DNA of 60,419 bases, from the NCBI GenBank assembly GCA_016188045.1, contig JACPIM010000019.1, positions 1 through 60,419 on the forward strand, in the 5' to 3' direction. Position 1 is the first letter of the stretch, and every line of letters starts with the position of its first letter. The stretch is from Candidatus Woesearchaeota archaeon (GTDB lineage: Archaea; Nanobdellota; Nanobdellia; SCGC-AAA011-G17; JACPIM01). Both the position numbers and the translations under genes were made by a program. Positions 16,916 through 25,580 of the stretch are shown here, one piece after another. The notes beneath the pieces were generated by a model, which was given only the letters and a program-made list of their open reading frames with translations, did not search any database and was not told where the DNA came from.

Positions 16916-17540
16916 TTTTTCTTCTTTTTAAAAATTCAATTATTGGTGGTATTAAAGAGAGAAGAATAATTGCTAAAACAACTAAAGATAAATTATCTTG
17001 AACAAATTTTATGTTACCAAAAAAATACCCACCGAACAAAAAAAGAGCTACCCAAAAAACACCACCTGAAATATTAAAAACCAAAAATCTAAAGTAATTC
17101 ATTTTGCCGATACCAGCTACAAAAGGAGCAAAAGTTCTTATTATTGGTATAAATCTTGCGAGTATTATGGTTTTTCCACCGTATTTATCATAGAATTCTT
17201 TTGTTTTATCCAAATATTCTTTTTTAAAAAATCTGCTTTTAGAAAAAACATTTTCTCCAAAGTAATTTCCGATCCAATAATTAAAAGTATCTCCCAATAT
17301 GGCCGCAACTATTAAAATTAAGAATAATAAATAAACATTAATAACATTTTTGGCTGCAAATGTTCCTGCTACGAATATTAAAGAATCTCCTGGAAGAAAG
17401 GGGGTTATTACTAGTCCAGTTTCTAAAAATATTATTAAAAACAAGATAAAATATGAAAAAGTCCCGTAGTTTTGTATTATGCTGCCCAGATATTTATCTA
17501 TATGCATAATAAAATCAAATAATTTTGAGATTATGTTCAT
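16902..17540 (-). CDS. DedA family (VTT domain) membrane protein
   Basis: 212 residues. DedA hallmarks: E-T-G-L-V-I-T-P-F-L-P-G-D-S-L near 41-55, A-I-L-G-D-T-F-N-Y-W-I-G near 80-91, and the R-F-I-P-I-I-R-T-F-A-P-F-V-A-G block near 125-139. Four or five TM/re-entrant segments. The family is implicated in lipid scrambling and envelope homeostasis. It is downstream of, and overlaps by 4 bases, the coiled-coil gene at 17537. Confidence 0.92.
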   Translation of the reverse strand: MNIISKLFDFIMHIDKYLGSIIQNYGTFSYFILFLIIFLETGLVITPFLPGDSLIFVAGTFAAKNVINVYLLFLILIVAAILGDTFNYWIGNYFGENVFSKSRFFKKEYLDKTKEFYDKYGGKTIILARFIPIIRTFAPFVAGIGKMNYFRFLVFNISGGVFWVALFLFGGYFFGNIKFVQDNLSLVVLAIILLSLIPPIIEFLKRRKTRVL

Positions 17541-18418
17541 TCCTTCTTGCCTTGCATTGTTAATAGATCTTCAGTAGTAAGCTTTTCGCCTTTTTTTATT
17601 TTTTCCTCAACTTTTTTTATTTTTTCCTCAATTATTCTGTCTTCTCTTTGTTTCTTTTTTGTTTCTTGCGTGGCTCTAAACTCTTGTTTTTTTATACTCT
17701 TGTCTTTGCTTAATTCTCTTGCTTGCATTAATTTATTTCTTAATTGGGCGCTCAATTCAACAAATTTCTTCTTAAAACTTATGAACATTTCAAAGGCCCT
17801 TTCCTGCTGTTTTTTAATCATCCCGATTTGTTTGCTTAAACTAAAGAATTCTCTATATCCGCTTCTATGCCCTTTAATGGCTTCTTTGAATTTCTTATGC
17901 GCCTCATTAGCTTTTTCTTTATCAATCTCGATTTGCTTAGAAATATCAGTAATTTTATCAGTTATTTCCTTTACATTTCCCACTTGGTCATATGCTTTTT
18001 TTAATCTTTTTATCTGCTCCATCAATTTCTTTTCCTTGTCAAAGCTTATGGCTTCTGTTTCAATTTTCTCATTTAACTTGCCTATGGTCTCTTTTATCTT
18101 TACAGGATCTTCCTTTAAACCATATTTTTTTAATAAAGAATTCTTTTCCTCATTTAATTCTCTAATTTTTTTAATTAGTTCTTTAACCCTATTGTTATAT
18201 TCATCCCTCTCTTTTCTTAATTTTTCAACTTCTTCATTAGAGATACCACCATCTTTTCTAATTTCCTTGACTTTGTCAATTAATGTCTTAATCTCTTTTT
18301 TTAGATCTTCTTTTTGCTTGAACCATTTTTCTTTGTCTTCATTTATGGCATTGAGCTGGGTTTTCAAACTATTAATTTCTTCCTCTAATGCGTTCAAATC
18401 CTTTTTTTCATCACTCAT
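17537..18418 (-). CDS. COG1340-like coiled-coil protein
   Basis: 293 residues, nearly all charged heptad-repeat helix (K/E about half of residues). It matches the archaeal COG1340-type coiled-coil family, whose function is unknown. A conserved-looking segment lies at about 185-235 (R-S-G-Y-R-E-F-F-S-L-S-K-Q-I then F-E-M-F-I-S-F-K-K-K-F). AAGGAG precedes the ATG, and a 9-bp hairpin lies just upstream of that. The opposite strand has a long shadow frame that I discount. Confidence 0.75.
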   Translation of the reverse strand: MSDEKKDLNALEEEINSLKTQLNAINEDKEKWFKQKEDLKKEIKTLIDKVKEIRKDGGISNEEVEKLRKERDEYNNRVKELIKKIRELNEEKNSLLKKYGLKEDPVKIKETIGKLNEKIETEAISFDKEKKLMEQIKRLKKAYDQVGNVKEITDKITDISKQIEIDKEKANEAHKKFKEAIKGHRSGYREFFSLSKQIGMIKKQQERAFEMFISFKKKFVELSAQLRNKLMQARELSKDKSIKKQEFRATQETKKKQREDRIIEEKIKKVEEKIKKGEKLTTEDLLTMQGKKE

Positions 18419-18436
18419 TTACCAAGGCTCCTTTCG

Positions 18437-18465
18437 TGGCTAAATAAAAATAAAAAATTTAGCCA
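18437..18465 (-). promoter_or_regulatory. Hairpin in the 5' leader of the coiled-coil gene
   Basis: A perfect 9-bp inverted repeat, TGGCTAAAT and ATTTAGCCA, with an 11-base A/T loop, lies immediately upstream of the Shine-Dalgarno of the gene starting at 18418 (minus). In RNA the loop is U-rich. It could control translation or mark a processed end. Confidence 0.45.
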
Positions 18466-18552
18466 AACAATTTGCGTCTTATGGTGAATTGAACAAAAAC
18501 TACTATTTTTAAAGGTTTTTGTATATTCTATAAAATATATATTCTAGGCAAG

Positions 18553-18588
18553 TGTTACACGACAACCACGCGTAGCATATATAAACTA
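18553..18588 (+). promoter_or_regulatory. Promoter-like repeat, copy 1
   Basis: A 36-base block beginning TGTTAC, with GACAA, ACGCGTAGC and ending TATATAAACTA. 31 of 36 positions match the block at 33483-33518 without gaps. The end is a good TATA box, 20-30 bases before the ATG at 18609. The conserved upstream part is longer than a normal BRE, so a regulator site is likely. Confidence 0.6.
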
Positions 18589-18608
18589 CTTTAATTTTAA
18601 TTTACTCC

Positions 18609-19728
18609 ATGAACATAAAAACGCTTAAAAGCGGTCATAAATTTGAGTTATATTTTCCTAATATATATCGCTTTAGAAAAGGAGAGTTCTACAATTAACA
18701 GCTAAAAGAAAAAATCTATTTTCTTGATTAGATTTAATCGGGTAATAAGTATAAGAAAAGAAGTAGAGAAAGAACTAAGCTTAAAAAATAGTGATATAAT
18801 AAATATAGAAATCAAAAAATAAATAACCTAAAAAGGACTAAAAATATTTTCCATAATAATAAAGTGGATTTATTAAGTTTGATACCGGAAACAACTTCTA
18901 GAGGGTATGAGATTATAGTAACCTCTTTTCTAGAAAATAATGGTTTTGGTTAAGATTATGGTATTCCCATTCTATTGGTTCTGGAAGACAATTGATTATT
19001 AGGAGATTTGTAGACATAGACCTGTTTGGTTATCTACTTGGCAATATCAAGCAGAAGGAACAAAAAATACAAATAGGAAATCTAAATACATATTTGAATT
19101 TAAAAATAAAATTATACAAGAACATGTGGATTTGCTAGTTTCATTAGAAGAAATTGGGCTTGACAAAGATAGATTTAGTAGTAGATTTTTTTGCAACAAA
19201 GAAAGTACAAATAATAAGGTATTGAATGAACTCATCAATAAGTTTCATATTAAAACTGGAATAATGCCTTCTATGGCCTTCAGTAAAAATATAAAGGGTA
19301 TTGCTTTTAGTTTGGAAACGAAAAATACTCTCTTTACAGAGATAGTTTTATATTCTCTTAAAAAAATAAAAAACATACTTGTAGAAGATACAAGCTACGA
19401 TGCAAACAAAAAAAGATTAGCTGAAGCTTTTATAGCAAAACTTTTGACCGGCGATGGTAGTATAGAATCAAGAAAACGCTACACTAACAGCATAGATGTA
19501 AGAATAAAAATTGTAGATTCTAATAAAGAGTCATTAAAACAATATAATCAAATTTTGACTAATTTAGGTTTCAATGGGTATATTTATGGTATTGAAACTA
19601 TGGCATATTGCAATATTAAAAAACTCCTCTATCTTCATAAAATATCTGCTTTCAAAAATACAAAAAATTGGGATAAACTAATTAATATAATTAGATTTAT
19701 GAATTACAATAGCGATATATCTATATAA
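18609..19728 (+). pseudogene. Decayed free-standing LAGLIDADG homing endonuclease
   Basis: Pieces in different frames read as one protein: M-N-I-K-T-L-K-S-G-H from 18609 (TAA at 18696), F-L-I-R-F-N-R-V near 18720, V-D-L-L-S-L-I-P-E-T-T-S-R-G-Y near 18865, then W-Y-S-H-S-I-G-S-G-R-Q (about 18958), L-F-G-Y-L-L-G (about 19023), Y-Q-A-E-G-T-K-N (about 19049), and an open segment to 19728. The last segment includes the DOD-like A-E-A-F-I-A-K-L-L-T-G-D-G near 19427. At least three shifts or stops interrupt it, notably near 18940 and 19048. From about 18997 the last frame is open, and GTG at 19126 only looks like a start. The family signature A-E-G-T-K plus G-D-G supports a homing endonuclease. It is not within an intein. 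Confidence 0.72.
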
Positions 19729-19767
19729 AACACAGAAAAAATTTAAAAAAGAGAATAGATCTTTTTA

Positions 19768-20064
19768 TCATCCAAAGAGGGCGCCGAGACCTGCAGCAGC
19801 TTTTTCATCACTGACTTTCTCTTCTTCTTTTTTCTCTTCTTTCTTCACTTCTGTACCGGCTGTCGTACTAGGAGCAGCAGCTACAGGCAATGCAGCTTCT
19901 TTAATAGCTTTGTCAATATCCACATTTGCTAAGGCAGCAACCAAGGCTTTTACTTTTCCATCATCTGGTCTACCACCGGCGGCTTCTATAACCTTTTTCA
20001 CTGTATGCTCGTCAATCTTTCCTCCGCATTTATGGATTAAAATTGCACTGTACACATATTCCAT
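19768..20064 (-). CDS. rpl12: Ribosomal protein P1/L12 (archaeal type)
   Basis: 98 residues. N-terminal dimerisation domain (M-E-Y-V-Y-S-A-I-L-I-H-K-C-G-G), Ala-rich hinge, K/E-rich linker and the conserved C-terminal tail ending G-L-G-A-L-F-G that recruits elongation factors. GGAGGATT precedes the ATG. Last gene of rpl1-rpl10-rpl12. Confidence 0.96.
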   Translation of the reverse strand: MEYVYSAILIHKCGGKIDEHTVKKVIEAAGGRPDDGKVKALVAALANVDIDKAIKEAALPVAAAPSTTAGTEVKKEEKKEEEKVSDEKAAAGLGALFG

Positions 20065-20083
20065 TGTTAATCCTCCGTAATTA

Positions 20084-21103
20084 TTAAATTTCCCCCTTAA
20101 TTTTTTTATCTACCAGGTTTTTTAAAATTTCCTCTGCTTGTTTCATCTGTTCCTTTGTTATTTCTGTTGTATCTTTTTGCTCTATTGCAACTTCTTCCTT
20201 TATTTCATCAACAACTTTTGTTTTTTCTTCTAATTCTTTTTCTAATCTTGTCTTTTTTACTTCTCTAGTCTCATCTATTTTACTTTCTTCTTTAACTACT
20301 GAATCCTCTGTTTTAGTGTCTTGTTTTATTTGACTTAAATCTACTTTATTAGACAATCCCAGATATTCTCTTGCCGCTTTTTTGATTAATAATTCAATTG
20401 TTTCATCTGTTGTGTATCCTATTTGTATTGCCAGGCTTAAGCCTTCTCCTGTTGCTGATTTTATGTCTTCAAAATATTTATCAACATCTATATCTAAAAC
20501 ACTTCTGACTAATATTTCATTATTACCATAAGTTAAGACTAGATTTAACCCTATCTCCATAGGTTCTATTTTTAATTTTGACATTAATTCTGCATTCTTA
20601 GCGTTTATTATTTCTCCTTCTTTAACCAGCAATTTATCCAATTTTATTACAATTTTACCACCTTCAACAGCAGTTTTAATGCCCATATGACCTAATTCTC
20701 CGATCATTGGTCCAGGGGTGAATTCTGTCGGCCCGGCAGGTATGATTATCTCTCTTGGAGCGAGATCTCCTGCTTTAGCTTGAGCCTGACTTTTACTTTT
20801 TTTCAATAATTGGAATAACTTGAAAGGATCTTCATTAGTAAATATTAGTGCTGGAATTCCTATTAATTTATCCTTTAAACTTTTAATGGACGGATCATTA
20901 CTTTCGTCGAAAGCAATTTTGATTAATCTTTTTTTAGAATATTTCAATAAGATTCTTCCCTTTAATTGTGATTTTATCTTCATTAAATTAAAAGCAGGCA
21001 ATTTCTCTAGATTAACTATACCGATTACTTTGAATTCTTTTATTAATCTCTTTATCTCTTCTACTTCTTTCTTTTTCTTTTCACTTACCCTAGTTTTTCT
21101 CAT
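20084..21103 (-). CDS. rpl10: Ribosomal protein L10 (P0 stalk base)
   Basis: 339 residues. The rRNA-binding domain is N-terminal, with G-E-L-G-H-M-G-I-K-T-A-V-E-G-G-K near 136-151 typical of archaeal P0. The C-terminal third is K/E-rich and carries the L12-binding spine. It starts by ATGA overlap with the rpl1 stop. The C-terminus ends K-K-I-K-G-E-I without the F-G-L-G-A-L-F tail often seen in archaeal P0, which is worth noting. Confidence 0.93.
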   Translation of the reverse strand: MRKTRVSEKKKKEVEEIKRLIKEFKVIGIVNLEKLPAFNLMKIKSQLKGRILLKYSKKRLIKIAFDESNDPSIKSLKDKLIGIPALIFTNEDPFKLFQLLKKSKSQAQAKAGDLAPREIIIPAGPTEFTPGPMIGELGHMGIKTAVEGGKIVIKLDKLLVKEGEIINAKNAELMSKLKIEPMEIGLNLVLTYGNNEILVRSVLDIDVDKYFEDIKSATGEGLSLAIQIGYTTDETIELLIKKAAREYLGLSNKVDLSQIKQDTKTEDSVVKEESKIDETREVKKTRLEKELEEKTKVVDEIKEEVAIEQKDTTEITKEQMKQAEEILKNLVDKKIKGEI

Positions 21104-21870
21104 CTTTTACCTCTGCTTTCTTTTTTCTTTTGGGTTTTTTCTTCTTTTTTCTTTACTTCTACTTCTTTAGCTATTTTACTTTCTTCTTTTTTCTCTTCTT
21201 TTATTATCGGTTTTTGACCTACAATAAATGGCTTGCCCATTGTTAGCTTTAGTATAGAGTTTCTTATACTATGGGTTTCATTCGGTACGGCATGAAGAAC
21301 CGCATTATAAACTGCCAATATATTCTCAGTTATTTCTTCGTCTTTTATGTTTTCTTTTCCAATTATTGCTTTAATTGCCTGTTCGTTCTTTGTTTGTATT
21401 TTAGTGGTTCTTCTTAATTTTTCAACTAAAGGTTTTAGATCTATTGCATTTGGCGGTATAACTGCTCCGGCTTTAGGATTTGGCATTTTACCGATAGGTC
21501 CCAAGGTTTTACCAAAGAACTTAGCAATATCTGTCATTAGATTGGCCTGTGCTATGAAAAAATCAACGTTCTTAGCTATCTTTTTTAATTCTTTTAGATT
21601 ATTTCCATATTTAGAAAAATCTTTTTTATTTATGACTAAATCACAAACTTCTTTTGCTTTATTTTGTAATTCATCACTAACAAAAGCCCCTATTTTGGTA
21701 TTTTTTCCAACGTGATGAGGTAAAACAACGAAAGTATTGATGTTTTGTTCTGGTTTTTTTAAGTCTATGCCTTTTAGATTTATGATTAAGTCAATAGACT
21801 GAGCAAAATTTCTTTTTTTAGAATTTTCTCTTGCTAATTTTAAAGTTTCTAATATTTGGCTTTTATTCAT
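21100..21870 (-). CDS. rpl1: Ribosomal protein L1
   Basis: 256 residues, longer than the usual ~215 because of a K/E-rich C-terminal extension (about 222-256). Core motifs include F-V-V-L-P-H-H-V-G-K near 47-56, L-G-P-I-G-K-M-P-N-P-K-A-G near 126-138, and the conserved S-I-L-K-L-T-M-G-K-P-F near 206-216. L1 often represses its own mRNA, and a strong hairpin repeat lies 16 bases upstream of the start. rpl11 is not here but at 44037. Confidence 0.95.
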   Translation of the reverse strand: MNKSQILETLKLARENSKKRNFAQSIDLIINLKGIDLKKPEQNINTFVVLPHHVGKNTKIGAFVSDELQNKAKEVCDLVINKKDFSKYGNNLKELKKIAKNVDFFIAQANLMTDIAKFFGKTLGPIGKMPNPKAGAVIPPNAIDLKPLVEKLRRTTKIQTKNEQAIKAIIGKENIKDEEITENILAVYNAVLHAVPNETHSIRNSILKLTMGKPFIVGQKPIIKEEKKEESKIAKEVEVKKKEEKTQKKKESRGKR

Positions 21871-21885
21871 TTATTGCCCTCCTAC

Positions 21886-21915
21886 ATAAGAAACTACGTT
21901 TCTTATCATCTTCCT
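21886..21915 (-). repeat. 30-bp hairpin repeat in the rpl1 leader, copy 1
   Basis: Contains the 9-bp arms ATAAGAAAC and GTTTCTTAT around TAC, plus flanking CATCTTCCT (plus strand). The 30 bases are identical to 37877-37906 upstream of the site-2 protease. In the minus-strand mRNA it forms a stem-loop 16 bases before the rpl1 start, ahead of its GGAGGG Shine-Dalgarno. Confidence 0.8.
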
Positions 21916-21991
21916 TTAAAATAGGAAGTGTAGTAATAATGGGTAACTTTTAGCTAGAAAATAGGATTTATAAAGATATCGAATCAAGACC

Positions 21992-22672
21992 TTAACTTTC
22001 TAATAGGATATTATCTAGTTTATCTAAAATATGCAAAGAGTATTTTTTATCAGACTTACTAAATTTATCTGAACGGGTGCTTTCTTTTTTCTGTAATTCT
22101 CTAATAAAATAGTTTTCTTTTATAGTTAGAATCTGTTTATTTAATTCTAAGTTTTTATTTATATCCCAAATTATGCTATTTTTTTTAATATATGTCAATA
22201 ATTGTAATCTTTTTCTTAGTTCTGGTAAGGCCCATTTAATTGCATCATATCCTTTTTTCTTGATTAAAACATTTCTAATATATCTTCTTTTTCTTTCAAT
22301 TCCTAAAATATTGTTATTCTTAAGATGCGGCATATTTCTAATATGTTGAATTAATTTGTTATATTCCTTGGTTTTAAACAGAGTCTTGCTTCTTTTTAAT
22401 AAAGTAATATAAATGGCCCAATGTCCTTCTAAGATATATCTTTTAATGTCATCAATGTTACAAAAGTATTGCAAAGAAATTCTTCTAAATCTTTTATTTA
22501 TATTCTTTCTTTTTCTTGGAATTCTATCTTTAAATATTATAAAAACGTCATAATCGCTTTTTTCTTTTTTAAAATAATTCTCTATATAAGAACCGTATAT
22601 AACTATTGCAATTAATTCATCTTTAAACTCTCTTTTGCAGTAATTAACAAATTTCCTAAGATATTTATCCAT
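21992..22672 (-). CDS. Nucleotidyltransferase-fold protein
   Basis: 226 residues. The N-terminal motif V-I-Y-G-S-Y at about 24-29 with S-D-Y-D-V-F near 39-44 is the G-S...D-x-D signature of minimal nucleotidyltransferases. The rest is basic and helical. The length exceeds a MNT antitoxin, and no HEPN partner is adjacent. It may transfer nucleotides to RNA, protein or a small molecule; the target is unknown. It is downstream of a PD-(D/E)xK-like gene with a 7-base gap. Confidence 0.7.
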   Translation of the reverse strand: MDKYLRKFVNYCKREFKDELIAIVIYGSYIENYFKKEKSDYDVFIIFKDRIPRKRKNINKRFRRISLQYFCNIDDIKRYILEGHWAIYITLLKRSKTLFKTKEYNKLIQHIRNMPHLKNNNILGIERKRRYIRNVLIKKKGYDAIKWALPELRKRLQLLTYIKKNSIIWDINKNLELNKQILTIKENYFIRELQKKESTRSDKFSKSDKKYSLHILDKLDNILLES

Positions 22673-22679
22673 CTAAAGT

Positions 22680-23102
22680 TTAGCCTAATCCCCAATCGTC
22701 GCCCACATTTTTTGGTACATATTTATACTTCTTTGATAAGCCCTTTAATTTAGAATATTCAGAACCTTTGCTGTCCATTATTTCTAATATTTTGGTTATT
22801 ATATAATGTTTCCAATCTGGTCTTTCCAGTCTTTGTGGGGTTACATAGATAAAATCAATCCTTAAAGCTTTAAACAATTTGGTTTTCCTACCAACTGCTT
22901 TATCATACTCATCTTTTCCTTTCATTCCTAGGTATTCTATTACTATGTTTAATTTTGGCAAGAAAAAATCTGGATACCATATTCTAACCTGGCCTTGTTC
23001 ATCTATTAGGGCCAATGGATACTCATACAAAAAGTGTATTTTCTCAGAGGCAAAAAACTTGCCTATCTGGTCTTCTCCATCAGATTTAAATTTAGGTAAC
23101 AA
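22680..23102 (-). CDS. PD-(D/E)xK nuclease-like protein
   Basis: 140 residues. Starts at TTG (23102) after GGTGA with a 6-base spacer; an in-frame stop blocks longer starts. The block W-Y-P-D-F-F-L-P then N-I-V-I-E-Y-L-G at about 41-61 fits the D...E-x-x core of the restriction-endonuclease fold as in DUF559/VSR-like proteins. R-K-T-K-L-F-K-A-L follows. A DNA repair or nicking role is inferred from fold only. Confidence 0.62.
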   Translation of the reverse strand: MLPKFKSDGEDQIGKFFASEKIHFLYEYPLALIDEQGQVRIWYPDFFLPKLNIVIEYLGMKGKDEYDKAVGRKTKLFKALRIDFIYVTPQRLERPDWKHYIITKILEIMDSKGSEYSKLKGLSKKYKYVPKNVGDDWGLG

Positions 23103-23149
23103 AGTGTATCACCAATTCATAATTTAAAAATAATTTGTTATTTAAAAAG

Positions 23150-23701
23150 CTATCTAAAGCATTCATAAACATACAGGCTTTCAAAAAATATTCTTTTTTC
23201 AGCTAATTTTCTATGTTTAAAACCATATTTTTCAATTATCTTTAAAACATCTCCACTTAAACTGCTAAAACTTACTAGTAATTTGCCGTCTTTTTTTAAA
23301 TAATTTTTAGCCTTAGAAAAAAATCTTTCCATTGTTTCCCAACCATGTTTACCTCCTACTAGAGCAATGTCATTTACATAATTAAAATCTTCTTTGCTCA
23401 TTTTAATGCCAAAATAGTCTCTTTCCTCTGGTAGATAAGGAGGATTAAATATTATCAGATCAAACTTTCCTTTGATGTTTTCAAATAAATCGCTTTTAAT
23501 TGTATTTATGCCTTTTTTCTTACAATAATTAACTGCTTCTTCATTTATGTCGGCAGCTAAAACCTCACCTTTGTTTTCAATAGCTCCTTCTGCCTGTATT
23601 CCAGAACCAGTACCCATATCCAGAACTTCCATGCCTTCTTTTACTGTTTTTTTAACAAATTCTAATAATAAGAAAGAATCTTCACTGGGTTCATATATCA
23701 T
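23150..23701 (-). CDS. HemK2/Mtq2-type protein N5-glutamine methyltransferase
   Basis: 183 residues. SAM-binding V-L-D-M-G-T-G-S-G near 26-34, acidic A-A-D-I-N, and the N-P-P-Y-L-P active-site motif near 85-90. The short form without an N-terminal helical domain and the start Y-E-P-S-E-D-S-F-L-L match archaeal/eukaryotic HemK2, which methylates the GGQ glutamine of release factor aRF1. The partner is outside the window. Confidence 0.88.
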   Translation of the reverse strand: MIYEPSEDSFLLLEFVKKTVKEGMEVLDMGTGSGIQAEGAIENKGEVLAADINEEAVNYCKKKGINTIKSDLFENIKGKFDLIIFNPPYLPEERDYFGIKMSKEDFNYVNDIALVGGKHGWETMERFFSKAKNYLKKDGKLLVSFSSLSGDVLKIIEKYGFKHRKLAEKRIFFESLYVYECFR

Positions 23702-23716
23702 TTTAAAAAAAGAAAA

Positions 23717-23917
23717 TTAGATATCCAAATCTTGGATATCATCTAATTCTGAATCTAGATTGTTTAAGTCATCAAGATTGGTATCGGTTTCATTTAAAGT
23801 ATTTAAATCATCTTCTAATCCTGTCGCTTCACTAGATTCAACGGTTTCTTGTTTAGTGCAACCTACTAAAAATATTACCAATACCAAAAATAGGAAAGCA
23901 ATAATTTTTTTATTCAT
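23717..23917 (-). CDS. Small acidic lipoprotein
   Basis: 66 residues from the ATG at 23917 (M-N-K-K-I-I-A-F-L-F). A hydrophobic signal ends with the lipobox L-V-G-C near residue 20, then a Glu/Asp/Leu/Asn-rich mature part ending D-L-D-I. The start overlaps the stop of the upstream secreted coiled-coil gene, so the two are co-expressed. Confidence 0.65.
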   Translation of the reverse strand: MNKKIIAFLFLVLVIFLVGCTKQETVESSEATGLEDDLNTLNETDTNLDDLNNLDSELDDIQDLDI

Positions 23918-24983
23918 TTTCCTGCTCCTCAAGCACTATTTCGTTTCCTGTTTCTTTAATCTTTCTTACTAATTCTTTCAAAATATCGTGTGCTTCTTTC
24001 AAGATATTTTTAGCTTCATTAAATTTTATTCTTGCTTCAGCGTAAGCTTTGTTTTCAATTAAATCACTAGCTTCCTTGAGTTTATCTATTACTTCCTGCA
24101 ATTTAACATCATAGCTGTCTTTTAGTGTGTTCAACTCAGCAGTATCTTTTCCTTGTTCAGCTAATTTGTTAATAGCCTTTTCTAGCCTGTCGCTTACTTT
24201 TTCGAACTTTCCTGCAACGTTACCAAATCTGGCAATTGCTGTCTTATGTGAGCTTTTTTCAAGTTCTGGTTTTGTTTTTTTCCAGGCCGCGTTTATCTTT
24301 TTAGCTGCTTCTTTTATCTCTTTTCCTGAAGTTGCATTTTCAATACTTGCCTTTGCTTCTTCTATTTCCTTTATTTTTGCATCTATTTCACTAATCATCT
24401 CTGTTTTTTCTTCTTCTGTAAACCTATCACTTTCCTGTATTCTTGCTTTAACCTTTTCTAAAGCGGTAATTATTGCATCAGCAGATCTACCCAAGAATTC
24501 TTTTGTTTCATTTTTAGCTTCATCTCTTACAGCACTGCATTCATCGCTTTCATCATCTTTGCATTTCTTTAAGTCCTCTTTTAATTCTTTTATTTTTTCC
24601 TTATTTTCCTTGGCTTTTTCCTTAGCTTCTTCATATCTTTCCCTTGCGTTTAGGTAGTTTTCTCTTGCTCTTTTTATGTTTTCTAAAGCGATTTCACTTA
24701 CTTTATCTAATCTCATCTTTGCCCTAGATTTGCCACCAATTTGAATGCCTTCTCTTTCATCCTCATCCTCTTCAGTTTCATCATCAGAACCTTCATCATC
24801 TTCTGTTTCGTTAACATCGTCTAAATCGTCATCTACTTCATCGTCTTCATCTTCGTCATCAACCTCGCTTTTTTCAAATTTTACTCTATTTTCCTGACCA
24901 TAGGCGGCCAAGCTAAATGGCACTATAGAAATCAAAAGTACCAAGATCAGTAATATTGATATTGTTTTTTTCATTATTTTCAC
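23910..24983 (-). CDS. Secreted acidic/coiled-coil protein
   Basis: 357 residues. Signal peptide at about 4-27 ending S-L-A-A; then a very acidic stretch (about 40-75, runs of D/E), then helical charged repeats to the end. It is probably exported and extended. No enzyme motif. The acidic tract may bind divalent cations. It is paired with the small lipoprotein downstream. Confidence 0.7.
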   Translation of the reverse strand: MKIMKKTISILLILVLLISIVPFSLAAYGQENRVKFEKSEVDDEDEDDEVDDDLDDVNETEDDEGSDDETEEDEDEREGIQIGGKSRAKMRLDKVSEIALENIKRARENYLNARERYEEAKEKAKENKEKIKELKEDLKKCKDDESDECSAVRDEAKNETKEFLGRSADAIITALEKVKARIQESDRFTEEEKTEMISEIDAKIKEIEEAKASIENATSGKEIKEAAKKINAAWKKTKPELEKSSHKTAIARFGNVAGKFEKVSDRLEKAINKLAEQGKDTAELNTLKDSYDVKLQEVIDKLKEASDLIENKAYAEARIKFNEAKNILKEAHDILKELVRKIKETGNEIVLEEQENE

Positions 24984-25034
24984 CTTATATAATACTTTAA
25001 AATTGTTTAGTATTTATTTATATAGTTTACTAAG

Positions 25035-25493
25035 TTACTTTATGCTATTAAAATACTCTTTTGTCCTTAACTTTATATTTTCTAAATAGTATTTTTCAAT
25101 TCTTTCTTCAAATATCTTTCCTAAGTCTTCCCATTCAGTTATCCTATAGTTATTACTTATTTTTTCAACTAAAAATAAATCTCTTAATCTTTTTAATTGT
25201 CTCCTAATATTACTTTCTGCTATGCCTCTTAAAGCCAAATTATTCTTTTTTCTTAATTTCACGACCTCTTCCATGACTTGGTAACTATTCAAAAATCTCT
25301 TACTCTTAGAAGCATGTAATAAAGCCTGAAATACTTCAACTATAACATCCCTGGAATCACCGGGCTGTAGTAATCCTATGCTTAAACATAATTTTCTTAA
25401 CAGATCTCTACCGGTTAAATCAGAAGGTTTTTCGTATTTCCTTAAAGTAATTTCGCTTAAAGGTATGTCTTTACTAATTGTTTTTTTAGGCAT
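25035..25493 (-). CDS. Winged-helix transcriptional regulator-like protein
   Basis: 152 residues. An N-terminal region (P-G-D-S-R-D-V-I-V-E-V-F-Q-A-L-L) precedes a predicted winged helix at about 70-120 (A-E-S-N-I-R-R-Q-L-K-R-L-R-D-L-F as recognition helix). It resembles archaeal regulators of unknown target. It is divergent from the endonuclease IV gene, sharing an 87-base promoter region. Confidence 0.6.
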   Translation of the reverse strand: MPKKTISKDIPLSEITLRKYEKPSDLTGRDLLRKLCLSIGLLQPGDSRDVIVEVFQALLHASKSKRFLNSYQVMEEVVKLRKKNNLALRGIAESNIRRQLKRLRDLFLVEKISNNYRITEWEDLGKIFEERIEKYYLENIKLRTKEYFNSIK

Positions 25494-25580
25494 TACTAGA
25501 AATGAGTAATCATAGTTTAAATATTTTTGTTTTCTCTAAAACCATAATTTTATATATTTTAGATAATATAAATTATCTTT

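Noticed and set aside
17547..18443. Long plus-strand frame (298 codons) opposite the coiled-coil gene
   Set aside because: It is the antisense shadow of a K/E-rich coiled coil, giving a Phe/Ser/Leu-rich product with no motif. The minus frame has the Shine-Dalgarno and coupled neighbours.
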